Assembly: GCA_017961325.1 (NCBI GenBank)
Contig: JAGCXM010000011.1
Coordinates: 62,001 to 126,000, forward strand
DNA: 64,000 nt
Reading direction: 5' to 3'
Source of the DNA: a bacterium
GTDB taxonomy: Bacteria > UBP6 > UBA1177
The position numbers were made by a program, and so were the translations under genes. Position 1 is the stretch's first letter; the number at the start of each line of letters is the position of its first letter. Of this stretch, positions 43,279-50,296 are shown piece after piece. The notes beneath the pieces are model-generated. The model was not told where the DNA came from, made no database searches, and was given only the letters and a program-made list of their open reading frames with translations.

Positions 43279-44275
43279 AAAAATTATTTTTGTCATTGTT
43301 GAAGGTCCTTCAGACGAAACTGCCCTCGGCGTTATTTTAAATAAGATTTATGACAGCAACAGCGTTTATATTCATATTATTCATGGGGACATCACAACGA
43401 AAAACGGAGTTTCTTCAGACAACATACTTTCAAAAATAAGGGCAGAAATAACATGTTATGCCAACTCCAACCACTACAACAAATCCGATTTCAAAGGGAT
43501 TATTCATATTGTCGATATGGACGGGGCGTATATTTCGGACGCAAATATCATTGAAGACACAAGTGTGGCTGGAACAGTTTATTCACTGACAAGCATCACA
43601 ACGAGCAACAAATCGAATATCATTAAAAGAAACCGACAAAAAACTGCAAATGTCAACAAAATATGCACAATCTCTACAGTTTGGGATATTCCTTACAGAG
43701 TTTTTTATATGTCGTGCAATTTGGACCATGTTCTGCACAACAAAATCAACAGCACACAGAGAGACAAACAACGCGATTCATTTGAATTCGCCAAAAAATA
43801 TGAAAAAAATGTTACAGGATTTCTCTCGTTTATTTCGGAGTCTGATTTTTCCGTGAAGATGCCTTACGACGAATCGTGGGATTTTATCAAGAAAGAATTG
43901 CATTCTCTCGAACGTCACACAAATTTCGGAATTTGTTTTAATATGATCGCTTACTGCGGCTTAAACTGCGGAAAATGCGACGCGTACATCGCGACAAAAA
44001 ACAACGACGACGCTCTGCGTGAAAAGACCGCAAAACTCTGGAGCGAACTGAACCATACCACCATTCTTCCGGAACACATCAACTGCTCTGGTTGCCGCGC
44101 TGACGGAGTAAAGACCGTTTTCTGCGAAAGTATCTGCGCTGTCCGCAAATGCGCTATGCAAAAGGGGCTCGAAAGCTGCGGCGACTGTCCCGAGATGAAA
44201 AAATGCCCGATTCTCGGAGCCATTACCGCGAACAATCCCGATGCGTTGAAAAATCTGAAGAAAAGTTTGTCGTAG
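43268..44275 (+). CDS. TOPRIM-like nuclease fused in frame to a DUF3795 Cys-rich domain
   Basis: GTG start with GGAGA, overlapping the ATPase gene by 11 nt. Residues 1-225 look like a TOPRIM-type protein: IIFVIVEGPSDETAL (Glu12) and IVDMDGAYI (Asp83-x-Asp85), the acidic triad of OLD/AbiL/PARIS partner nucleases. The segment SWDFIKKELHSLERHTNF resembles the natural C-terminus of such proteins. From Met226 (43943) the frame continues as a complete DUF3795 protein: MIAYCGLNCGKCDAYIATK, INCSGCRADG and CGDCPEMKKCPILGA. Base composition rises in G+C at the junction. DUF3795 proteins normally stand alone, so this looks like a transfer-created chimera; no ribosome site precedes Met226. Confidence 0.72.
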   Translation: MARKKIIFVIVEGPSDETALGVILNKIYDSNSVYIHIIHGDITTKNGVSSDNILSKIRAEITCYANSNHYNKSDFKGIIHIVDMDGAYISDANIIEDTSVAGTVYSLTSITTSNKSNIIKRNRQKTANVNKICTISTVWDIPYRVFYMSCNLDHVLHNKINSTQRDKQRDSFEFAKKYEKNVTGFLSFISESDFSVKMPYDESWDFIKKELHSLERHTNFGICFNMIAYCGLNCGKCDAYIATKNNDDALREKTAKLWSELNHTTILPEHINCSGCRADGVKTVFCESICAVRKCAMQKGLESCGDCPEMKKCPILGAITANNPDALKNLKKSLS

Positions 44276-44363
44276 CCGGCAAATATCAGGGAAAACAGGA
44301 AAATGTCTGCAAATATTCCTTTTGTTTGAGATGAAAGTTTGTAAATAAATCCGGCCGAAAACA

Positions 44364-44391
44364 TTCCAATCACCGGAAAAACCGTTATAGT
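44364..44391 (+). promoter_or_regulatory. Putative promoter of the PAP2 phosphatase gene
   Basis: TTCCAA (44364-44369), 16 nt and TATAGT (44386-44391), then GCCGGG and TGTTTTTTG. The same bases can fold weakly (CACCGG with CCGGGTG) ahead of the T-run and might alternatively end the upstream transcript. Confidence 0.5.
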
Positions 44392-44429
44392 GCCGGGTGT
44401 TTTTTGCTGATGTATTATTTGGAGATAAG

Positions 44430-44486
44430 ATGAAAACGGAAAGAGATCGAAGGCTTGCAGATTCCGAAATGATGCGGAGAATTTGA
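44430..44486 (+). CDS. Possible 18-aa leader peptide
   Basis: ATG 44430 follows GGAGATAA and encodes 18 residues rich in Arg and Glu (MKTERDRRLADSEMMRRI). It ends 13 nt before the PAP2 start. With its own ribosome site it could be translated, but it may be chance. Confidence 0.2.
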   Translation: MKTERDRRLADSEMMRRI

Positions 44487-44499
44487 CGGAGAAAATTTG

Positions 44500-45333
44500 A
44501 TGAAAAAAATCCTCTGCATATTCCTTCTGATTTTGATGACACTTCCTCTGTTTGCGGAAGAAAACAAAGAGAAAAGCGGTGAAAAATTCAACATCCTGGG
44601 AAGCGGAAAATTTTTTGCACTTGATCCGCTGACCGACGGACTTCTGCTCGGAACGGGCATTCTGCTTTCGGGAAGCGACCTGCTTTTCGACAATATGCTG
44701 GAACTCAACCGCCAGAAATACGATGACAGAATTTACAACAGAGACGATGTGAACGCTTTTGACCGCAAACTGATGCGCCGTTATTCGGAAATTCACGACG
44801 GTGCGGCGGATTTTCTCCTCATAGCTTCAGCGGTAACGCCGGTCATGCTGCTCTCGACCGACAAAGAGGAGTGGTTCACTAACGGCGTGATGTACGTTGA
44901 AACGCTTTTGATTGCCAACGGCTTGAAGGAACTGATGAAACTCGCCGTAAACCGTGCGCGTCCCTATATGTATTTCGACCGCGAAACATTCCCAGAGGGT
45001 GAACTCAACAGCGGCGGCCTGGCAAAATCCATGCCTTCCGGACACACGGCTTTAGCCTTCGCAAGCGCAACCTTTCTGACCTACACTTTCTGCAGATATT
45101 TCCGGAATTCACCGTGGCGGATTCCCGTTTCCATCGGCAGTTACGCCCTGGCATCCGGTATCGCAGCTTTGAGAGTCTCCGGCGGAAGTCACTTTTTAAG
45201 CGATGTTCTTGCCGGAGCCGCCATCGGAAGCGCTGTCGGATTTTTAGTGCCTTTCCTACACACTTTAAACACCAAAAGCGACATGAGCGTCGCCGTTACT
45301 GGAAACGGTCTCGGTTTCACGATGAAGTTTTGA
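44500..45333 (+). CDS. Exported PAP2-family phosphatase
   Basis: A signal peptide (about 1-20) is followed by a PAP2 superfamily domain with all three acid phosphatase motifs: KLAVNRARPY (KX6RP), PSGHT, and RVSGGSHFLSDVLAG (SRX5HX3D-type). Several hydrophobic helices lie around the motifs. Such enzymes dephosphorylate lipid pyrophosphates (undecaprenyl-PP), phosphatidate or lipid A. The closing NTKSDMSVAVTGNGLGFTMKF reads like an outer-membrane strand ending in Phe, an uncommon addition. The start at 44500 follows ACGGAG. Confidence 0.82.
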   Translation: MKKILCIFLLILMTLPLFAEENKEKSGEKFNILGSGKFFALDPLTDGLLLGTGILLSGSDLLFDNMLELNRQKYDDRIYNRDDVNAFDRKLMRRYSEIHDGAADFLLIASAVTPVMLLSTDKEEWFTNGVMYVETLLIANGLKELMKLAVNRARPYMYFDRETFPEGELNSGGLAKSMPSGHTALAFASATFLTYTFCRYFRNSPWRIPVSIGSYALASGIAALRVSGGSHFLSDVLAGAAIGSAVGFLVPFLHTLNTKSDMSVAVTGNGLGFTMKF

Positions 45334-45362
45334 TGGTTTTGCTAAAAAAATGCGGAAAAAAA

Positions 45363-45395
45363 TTGACTTAAACGAATTCGGCATTTTGCTATAGT
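45363..45395 (+). promoter_or_regulatory. Putative promoter of the small lipoprotein-coaE unit
   Basis: TATAGT (45390-45395) is followed directly by CGTTTTTTG and the GCGGAGG site. TTGACT at 45363 is 21 nt away, too far; TTAAAC (45368-45373) gives the usual 16-nt spacer but is a poor -35. Confidence 0.4.
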
Positions 45396-45415
45396 CGTTT
45401 TTTGCGGAGGTGGAA

Positions 45416-45706
45416 ATGCGTTTGTTTTTTATTGCGATTTCGCTATTTTTCTTAATGTTTTTATGTGGTTGTGAAGTTGAACCTCAGCTTCCCTACAATG
45501 CGGTCGTCTTGGAGCAGGTGATTTATGTCGACGAGGTCAAGGAGGGGATCCCTCAGACTGTCCAGATGCCCAACGGCAAAGTCGTAACCTACAAAATGCC
45601 GATGAAACTCAAAGACAAGCAGCTTCTGAAGGTGCGCGAAGTTGAAGGTGAGCCGCCTTACTACATCCGTGTCATGCTGCGGGAACGCGATGCAAAGTCA
45701 AAATAA
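45416..45706 (+). CDS. Small lipoprotein (96 aa)
   Basis: Lipobox LCGC gives Cys19. The mature part (about 77 residues) contains IPQTVQMPNGKVVTYKMPMK, then KDKQLLKVREVEGEPPYYIRV. That order faintly recalls the C-terminal peptide-binding fold of DnaJ proteins, but the similarity is too weak to name. ATG 45416 follows GCGGAGG at good spacing. The coaE start overlaps its end by 17 nt, so the two are co-translated. Confidence 0.65.
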   Translation: MRLFFIAISLFFLMFLCGCEVEPQLPYNAVVLEQVIYVDEVKEGIPQTVQMPNGKVVTYKMPMKLKDKQLLKVREVEGEPPYYIRVMLRERDAKSK

Positions 45707-46307
45707 AAATGCCGTCGCCGCGCTTACAGGCTCGATCGGGACGGGGAAAACGGTCGTTCTCGACTATTTCCGCGACAATCTGGGTTTTAAGACCGTTTCA
45801 GCAGACGCAATCGGCCATGAAGTCTTACAAAAACCTGAAATTATTGATAAAGTTGTAAAGACTTTCGGTGAAGGCGTTCTGAAAAACGGCGGAATAGACC
45901 GTGCCGCTTTGGGAAAAATAGTCTTTTCCGATAAAGCCGCACTTTTAAGACTGAACGAACTGACGCATCCTGCAATTCTGAAGCAAACATTCGAAATCAT
46001 TAATGAATTGTCACAAAAATCGCCAGTTATTCTAGAAGCTGCAATCCTTATCGAAGCCGGCTGGCATAAATATTTCGATACGGTAATGCTTGTCTACTGC
46101 AAGCCCGAAATCCAGCTTTACCGTTTGATGACGCGTGACGGAATCAGCCGTGAAGAGGCTGAAAAAAAGATAGGAAGCCAGATGAGTTTTGAAGCGAAAA
46201 AGCCTTTTGCAACCTATCTTATCGATACGAGTTTCGGAATAGAAGTCACGAAAATTACCCTCGAAAAAATCGCGGCGGATTTGATAAATCGTGATGTGTT
46301 TTCATGA
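45690..46307 (+). CDS. coaE: Dephospho-CoA kinase
   Basis: The last step of CoA synthesis, phosphorylating the 3'-OH of dephospho-CoA. P-loop LTGSIGTGKT, then VSADAIGHEVL (DxxxH region), ELTHPAIL and the LIEAGWHKYFDTVMLVYC block typical of CoaE. 205 aa is normal. ATG 45690 lies within the preceding lipoprotein gene, with GGGAA upstream, so expression depends on that gene. It is convergent with the aminotransferase. Confidence 0.9.
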   Translation: MQSQNKNAVAALTGSIGTGKTVVLDYFRDNLGFKTVSADAIGHEVLQKPEIIDKVVKTFGEGVLKNGGIDRAALGKIVFSDKAALLRLNELTHPAILKQTFEIINELSQKSPVILEAAILIEAGWHKYFDTVMLVYCKPEIQLYRLMTRDGISREEAEKKIGSQMSFEAKKPFATYLIDTSFGIEVTKITLEKIAADLINRDVFS

Positions 46308-46332
46308 AACGTCTTGTAAAATAAATCAAAAA

Positions 46333-47532
46333 TTATTTGTTGAGTTCGAGATATCTTTCGAGTCCGAGTTTGAGGACGTTCATCGCTCTCTTCGTCTTTT
46401 CTTCATTGAGGACGAACGCGATTCTTGCTTCGTTTCTGCCGAGTCCCGGAGTTGAGTAGAAACCTTCAGCCGGAGCGAGCATTACCGTTTCGCCGTTGAC
46501 GTCGAAATCGGTGAGGAGCCAGATTATGAAGTCTTCAGCGTTTTTGACCGGAAGTTTGATGACGATGTAGAAAGCGCCGTTCGGAACTCTGAATTCAACG
46601 CCTTTCATCTCTTTGAGCGTTGCGAGAACCGCGTCTCTTCTTCTTTTGTATTCGCCGACGACGGTTTCATAGTATTTGTCGTCAAGATCAGCCGATTTTA
46701 CAGCCATCATCTGGTCGATTGTCGGCGGGCAGAGACGAGCCTGACCGTATGCAAGGGCGGCTTTCATGATTTCTTTGTTGTAGCTTACGAAAGCGCCGAT
46801 TCTTGCGCCGCAGGATGAGAATCTTTTCGAAATGCTGTCCATGACGACGACTCTCTCCTTAGCCTCTTCGAAGCTGAGAAGGCTGACGTGTTTTTCGCCG
46901 TTGAAGATGAATTCACGGTAAACTTCGTCCGCGAAAATGAAGAGGTCCTTTTTTATCGCGAGCTGGACGATCTTCGAAAGTTCTTCTCTCGAGTAAACCT
47001 TGCCGGTCGGGTTGTTCGGGTTGCAGATCATGACGGCTTTCGTGTTCGGAGTGACGAGCTTTTCGATCTCTTCAACAGCCGGAATTTCCCAGTCGTTGTC
47101 GATTTTCGTCGTGATCGGAACGATTTTTACGCCGGTAGCGGTCGCGAAACCGTTGTAGTTCGTGTAGAAAGGTTCCGGAATGAGGACTTCGTCGCCCGCG
47201 TCAAGGCAGACCGTGTAAGCCATGATGATGGCTTCGCTGCCGCCGGTAGTAACCATGATGTTCTCTCTCGTGAGCGGAATATCATATCTTGCGTAGTATT
47301 TTACAAGAGCGTCCTGATATTCGGGAATACCCTGGCTCGGTCCGTAAGCGATGACTTTAGTCTTGATTTCATTCAAAACCTTGAGCATCTCTTCGGGAGT
47401 CTCGACATCGGGCTGACCGATATTGAAGTGATAGACCGTTTTGCCTTTTGCCTTCGCATCGTTTGCATACGGCGCAAGTTTTCTGATCGGTGAAAGGGGC
47501 ATCGACTGTCCTCTGACGGAAATGTGTCTCAT
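46333..47532 (-). CDS. PLP-dependent aminotransferase, class I
   Basis: Fold-type I aminotransferase (aspartate/alanine/aromatic group). PLP lysine is in DSISKRFSSCGARIG; NPNNPTG and DEVYREF bind the cofactor. VYHFNIGQPD and the YGPSQGIPEY segment are family marks. The 399 residues from ATG 47532 follow a good GGAGG site. No linked pathway gene indicates the substrate. The gene has its own upstream region shared with the divergent cyclic-DPG-synthetase-like gene. Confidence 0.88.
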   Translation of the reverse strand: MRHISVRGQSMPLSPIRKLAPYANDAKAKGKTVYHFNIGQPDVETPEEMLKVLNEIKTKVIAYGPSQGIPEYQDALVKYYARYDIPLTRENIMVTTGGSEAIIMAYTVCLDAGDEVLIPEPFYTNYNGFATATGVKIVPITTKIDNDWEIPAVEEIEKLVTPNTKAVMICNPNNPTGKVYSREELSKIVQLAIKKDLFIFADEVYREFIFNGEKHVSLLSFEEAKERVVVMDSISKRFSSCGARIGAFVSYNKEIMKAALAYGQARLCPPTIDQMMAVKSADLDDKYYETVVGEYKRRRDAVLATLKEMKGVEFRVPNGAFYIVIKLPVKNAEDFIIWLLTDFDVNGETVMLAPAEGFYSTPGLGRNEARIAFVLNEEKTKRAMNVLKLGLERYLELNK

Positions 47533-47662
47533 TTTATCCTCCATAAAAAGTTAAAAAACAGTGTCTGCGCCGTTGTAGCACTTAAAACGGCAAAAGCAAG
47601 AAAAAGAAGTCGTTTTGCTGCTGGAACCGTACTTGATTCGCTTAAATTTATTCCATTTCCGC

Positions 47663-47690
47663 TTGACATAGATTTTCAGTGTGATATTTT
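47663..47690 (+). promoter_or_regulatory. Putative promoter of the cyclic-DPG-synthetase-like gene
   Basis: TTGACA (47663-47668), 16 nt and TATTTT (47685-47690). Just downstream lie two 20-bp direct repeats. Confidence 0.5.
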
Positions 47691-47694
47691 TCGC

Positions 47695-47734
47695 CGCCGT
47701 TGACTGTGTCCGGCCGCCGTTGACCTTGTCCGGC
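47695..47734 (+). repeat. Two 20-bp direct repeats in the leader
   Basis: Copies at 47695-47714 and 47715-47734 read CGCCGTTGACTGTGTCCGGC and CGCCGTTGACCTTGTCCGGC, differing at two positions. They begin 4 nt after the putative -10, so they sit at or just after the transcription start. They could be a tandem operator or a transcript element. Confidence 0.7.
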
Positions 47735-47765
47735 CGTTTTAATAACTTAACATTTGGAGGATCAA

Positions 47766-49127
47766 ATGACCAGAAAGAAAGTTCTCATCATGGGTGCTGC
47801 CGGTAGAGATTTCCACAATTTCAACACCTATTTCAGACACAATCCCGAGTACGAAGTAGTTGCTTTCACCGCTACTCAGATTCCTGACATCGACGGAAGA
47901 AAGTATCCGAAAGAACTCGCAGGTGAAGACCTTTACCCGAACGGTATTCCTATTTATGACGAAACCGAACTTCCGAGACTCGTTAAGGAACTTGGCGTTG
48001 AAGTATGCGTATTCGCTTACAGCGACATTTATTATCCGATAGTTATGAACAAGAGCGCTCTCGTCAACTCTCTCGGCGCTGACTTCGTTCTTATGGGCTA
48101 TGACAAGACGAAGATCAAATCATGCAAACCGATCATCTCGATCTGCGCTGTCAGAACGGGCTGCGGCAAAAGCCAGACCACAAGATTCATCTATGATATT
48201 TTCAAGAAAATGGGCAAAAAGGTCGTTGCAGTACGTCACCCGATGCCTTACGATCCCGACCTCAACAAACAGGCTGTTCAGCGCTTCGCGAAGATCGAAG
48301 ACCTCAAAGCCAACAACTGCACCATCGAAGAAATGGAAGAGTACGAGCCGCACATTGCTGCAGGCAACGTAATCTATGCAGGCGTTGACTACGAAGCTAT
48401 CCTTCGTCAGGCTGAAAAAGATGTCGATGGCGAACCCGATGTCATCCTCTGGGACGGCGGAAACAACGATTTCCCGTTCTATGAATCAGACCTCAAGATC
48501 GTTGTCGTAGATCCTCTCAGACCGGGTCACGAATGCCTTTACTATCCGGGCGAAGTCAATGTCCTTATGGCTGACGTCATCGTCATCAACAAGATGGACA
48601 GCGCGAAACCGGAAGACATCGAAACAGTTAAGGCTAATTGCAAGAGACTCGCTCCGAACGCAGTCGTTATCGAAGCTGACTCCGAACTTACCGTTGACGG
48701 CGACATCAAAGGAAAGAGAGTCCTCATCGTTGAAGACGGCCCGACACTTACCCACGGCGGCATGAAGACCGGTGCTGCAAAAGTCGCTGCACAGAGAAAC
48801 GGCGTGAAAGAGATGGTTGACCCGAAACCGGCAGCTGTCGGCAAAATCGCTTTCACCTACAGAAAGTACCCGAACATCGGCGAAGGCATCCTTCCGGCTA
48901 TGGGATACGGCGAAGAGCAGATGAGAGACCTTGAGACCACGATCAATGCAATCGATGCTGACCTCGTTCTCAGCGGTACCCCGATCGACCTCGGCAGAGT
49001 CGTAAAAGTCAACAAACCGATCGTACGCGTCGGCTACGAACTTGCTCCGAGAGGAGACGGTGCAGAAATGCTCAAGAAAGTTATTGTTGACAAACTTTTC
49101 GGCGGATGCAAAGGCTGCTGCAAATAG
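47766..49127 (+). CDS. Cyclic 2,3-diphosphoglycerate synthetase-family GTPase-like protein
   Basis: 453 residues of the family named for archaeal cyclic 2,3-diphosphoglycerate synthetase. The bacterial branch, with the opening MGAAGRDFHNFNTYF and the AFTATQIPDIDGRKYP block, has no settled function. A P-loop-like CAVRTGCGKSQTTR lies near residue 125, WDGGNNDFPF and INKMDSAKPEDIE (NKxD-like) follow. The C-terminus has a Cys cluster (GCKGCCK). Strong GGAGG and very regular codon choice suggest high expression. It is followed by a terminator and then carbamate kinase, an association I recall from other anaerobes. Confidence 0.78.
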   Translation: MTRKKVLIMGAAGRDFHNFNTYFRHNPEYEVVAFTATQIPDIDGRKYPKELAGEDLYPNGIPIYDETELPRLVKELGVEVCVFAYSDIYYPIVMNKSALVNSLGADFVLMGYDKTKIKSCKPIISICAVRTGCGKSQTTRFIYDIFKKMGKKVVAVRHPMPYDPDLNKQAVQRFAKIEDLKANNCTIEEMEEYEPHIAAGNVIYAGVDYEAILRQAEKDVDGEPDVILWDGGNNDFPFYESDLKIVVVDPLRPGHECLYYPGEVNVLMADVIVINKMDSAKPEDIETVKANCKRLAPNAVVIEADSELTVDGDIKGKRVLIVEDGPTLTHGGMKTGAAKVAAQRNGVKEMVDPKPAAVGKIAFTYRKYPNIGEGILPAMGYGEEQMRDLETTINAIDADLVLSGTPIDLGRVVKVNKPIVRVGYELAPRGDGAEMLKKVIVDKLFGGCKGCCK

Positions 49128-49148
49128 TTTTTTGTAACTGATTTTTTC

Positions 49149-49182
49149 AAAGAGGGGGCGGTTGTCCCCTCTTTCTTTTTTT
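49149..49182 (+). terminator. Strong intrinsic terminator
   Basis: A perfect 9-bp stem (AAAGAGGGG at 49149-49157 with CCCCTCTTT at 49166-49174), 8-nt loop, then C and seven T. It lies between the cyclic-DPG-synthetase-like gene and arcC, directly before the arcC ribosome site. Confidence 0.9.
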
Positions 49183-49194
49183 GATGGAGTTTTT

Positions 49195-50133
49195 ATGAAA
49201 ATAGTGATCGCGCTCGGCGGCAATGCCCTGATAAAACCGGGAGACAAAGGAACTGTCGAAGATCAGGAAAGAAATATCCGCGCTTCAATGGACGGCATCG
49301 TCCAGCTTATAAAGGAAGGACATCAGGTTGTAATCACTCACGGAAACGGTCCGCAGGCGGGAGCAAGACTCATCCGCAACGAAATGGCTGAGACCGAAGT
49401 TTATCCAGATCCGCTCGTCGTATGCGTCGCAGACACGCAGGGCAGCATGGGATACATGATCGAGCAGGGGCTTATGAACTGCCTCAGCAAGGCGGGATCG
49501 AGGGCGAAAGTTGCGACTTTAGTCACTCAGATCGAAGTCAATCCGCTTGATCCGGCATTCAAAAAGCCGACAAAACCGGTCGGTCCTTTCTACAATCAGC
49601 AGAAGGCTCTGATGAAGATGAAAAACGGCTGGAAAATGGTGGAAGACAGCGGCCGCGGCTACCGCAGGGTCGTTCCTTCGCCGATGCCTCTCAGAGTTCT
49701 CAATCCGGAAGCCATGAACGCCCTCATTGATGCTGGTTTCACCGTTATCACGGGCGGCGGCGGCGGAATTCCGGTTTACAGAAGCAAGGATAAATCGGGT
49801 TATCAGGGGATTGACGCCGTTATCGACAAAGACTTGGCTAGCGTAATGATCGCGCAGACTATCGATGCCGACATGGTCGTAATTCTTACCGGCGTTGAAA
49901 AAGTCGCGGTAAACTTCAAATCCGATAAACCGACATGGCTTGACCGGATGACTTCAGCAGAAGCCGAAAAATATCTGGCTCAGGGCGAATTTCCGGCAGG
50001 AAGCATGGGACCGAAGATCAAAGCGGCGATAGATTTCGTCAAAAACGACCGAAATAAAGTCGTCATCATCACTTCCGAAGACAAACTTACCGAGGCAATG
50101 GAAGGAAAAACGGGAACGAGAATAGTTCACTAA
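49195..50133 (+). CDS. arcC: Carbamate kinase
   Basis: ArcC makes ATP from carbamoyl phosphate in arginine, agmatine or purine fermentation. Motifs: IALGGNALI, THGNGPQAG, VITGGGGGIPV, DAVIDKDLASVMIA and GSMGPKIKAAI. 312 aa is typical. ATG 49195 follows GGAG only 4 nt past the T-run of the terminator, leaving no room for a promoter after it. Expression must come from read-through or a promoter inside the upstream gene. No arcA or arcB is in view; the carbamoyl phosphate source is unknown. Confidence 0.95.
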   Translation: MKIVIALGGNALIKPGDKGTVEDQERNIRASMDGIVQLIKEGHQVVITHGNGPQAGARLIRNEMAETEVYPDPLVVCVADTQGSMGYMIEQGLMNCLSKAGSRAKVATLVTQIEVNPLDPAFKKPTKPVGPFYNQQKALMKMKNGWKMVEDSGRGYRRVVPSPMPLRVLNPEAMNALIDAGFTVITGGGGGIPVYRSKDKSGYQGIDAVIDKDLASVMIAQTIDADMVVILTGVEKVAVNFKSDKPTWLDRMTSAEAEKYLAQGEFPAGSMGPKIKAAIDFVKNDRNKVVIITSEDKLTEAMEGKTGTRIVH

Positions 50134-50225
50134 TCGCTATTTCCTCCATATCTCGTGATGTCAAAATCATGGTCGATATTCCGATACGTTAAGATTTTGT
50201 GATATCGCTGTTTTTTTCAACTTTT

Positions 50226-50253
50226 TTGACAATAGTTAAAAAAAAACTAGGAT
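50226..50253 (+). promoter_or_regulatory. Putative promoter of the secreted metallopeptidase gene
   Basis: TTGACA (50226-50231), 16 nt and TAGGAT (50248-50253); GATAAT at 50251 is an alternative. Unlike most promoters here it lacks the long T-run after the -10. Confidence 0.55.
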
Positions 50254-50296
50254 AATTCGTTCCCTTTGTTTCTTATTATCAACTTCGGAGGTTCTT

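Noticed and set aside
44370-44405. Hairpin with T-run as a terminator after the TOPRIM-DUF3795 gene
   Set aside because: The stem is imperfect with a long loop, and the same bases fit the -35/-10/T-run promoter pattern seen elsewhere, so promoter is preferred though both remain possible.
43951-44796. 281-codon minus-strand frame across the DUF3795 end and PAP2 start
   Set aside because: It is antisense to two genes with clear motifs and spans their intergenic promoter; low-complexity Phe/Ser composition is typical of shadow frames.
49149-49182. Hairpin as part of a riboswitch or T-box leader of arcC
   Set aside because: Only a simple terminator is present; there is no room for an aptamer and no antiterminator pairing was seen in the 67-nt gap.
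48486-49247. 253-codon minus-strand frame over the cyclic-DPG-synthetase-like gene
   Set aside because: Antisense to a well-supported gene, and it crosses the terminator.
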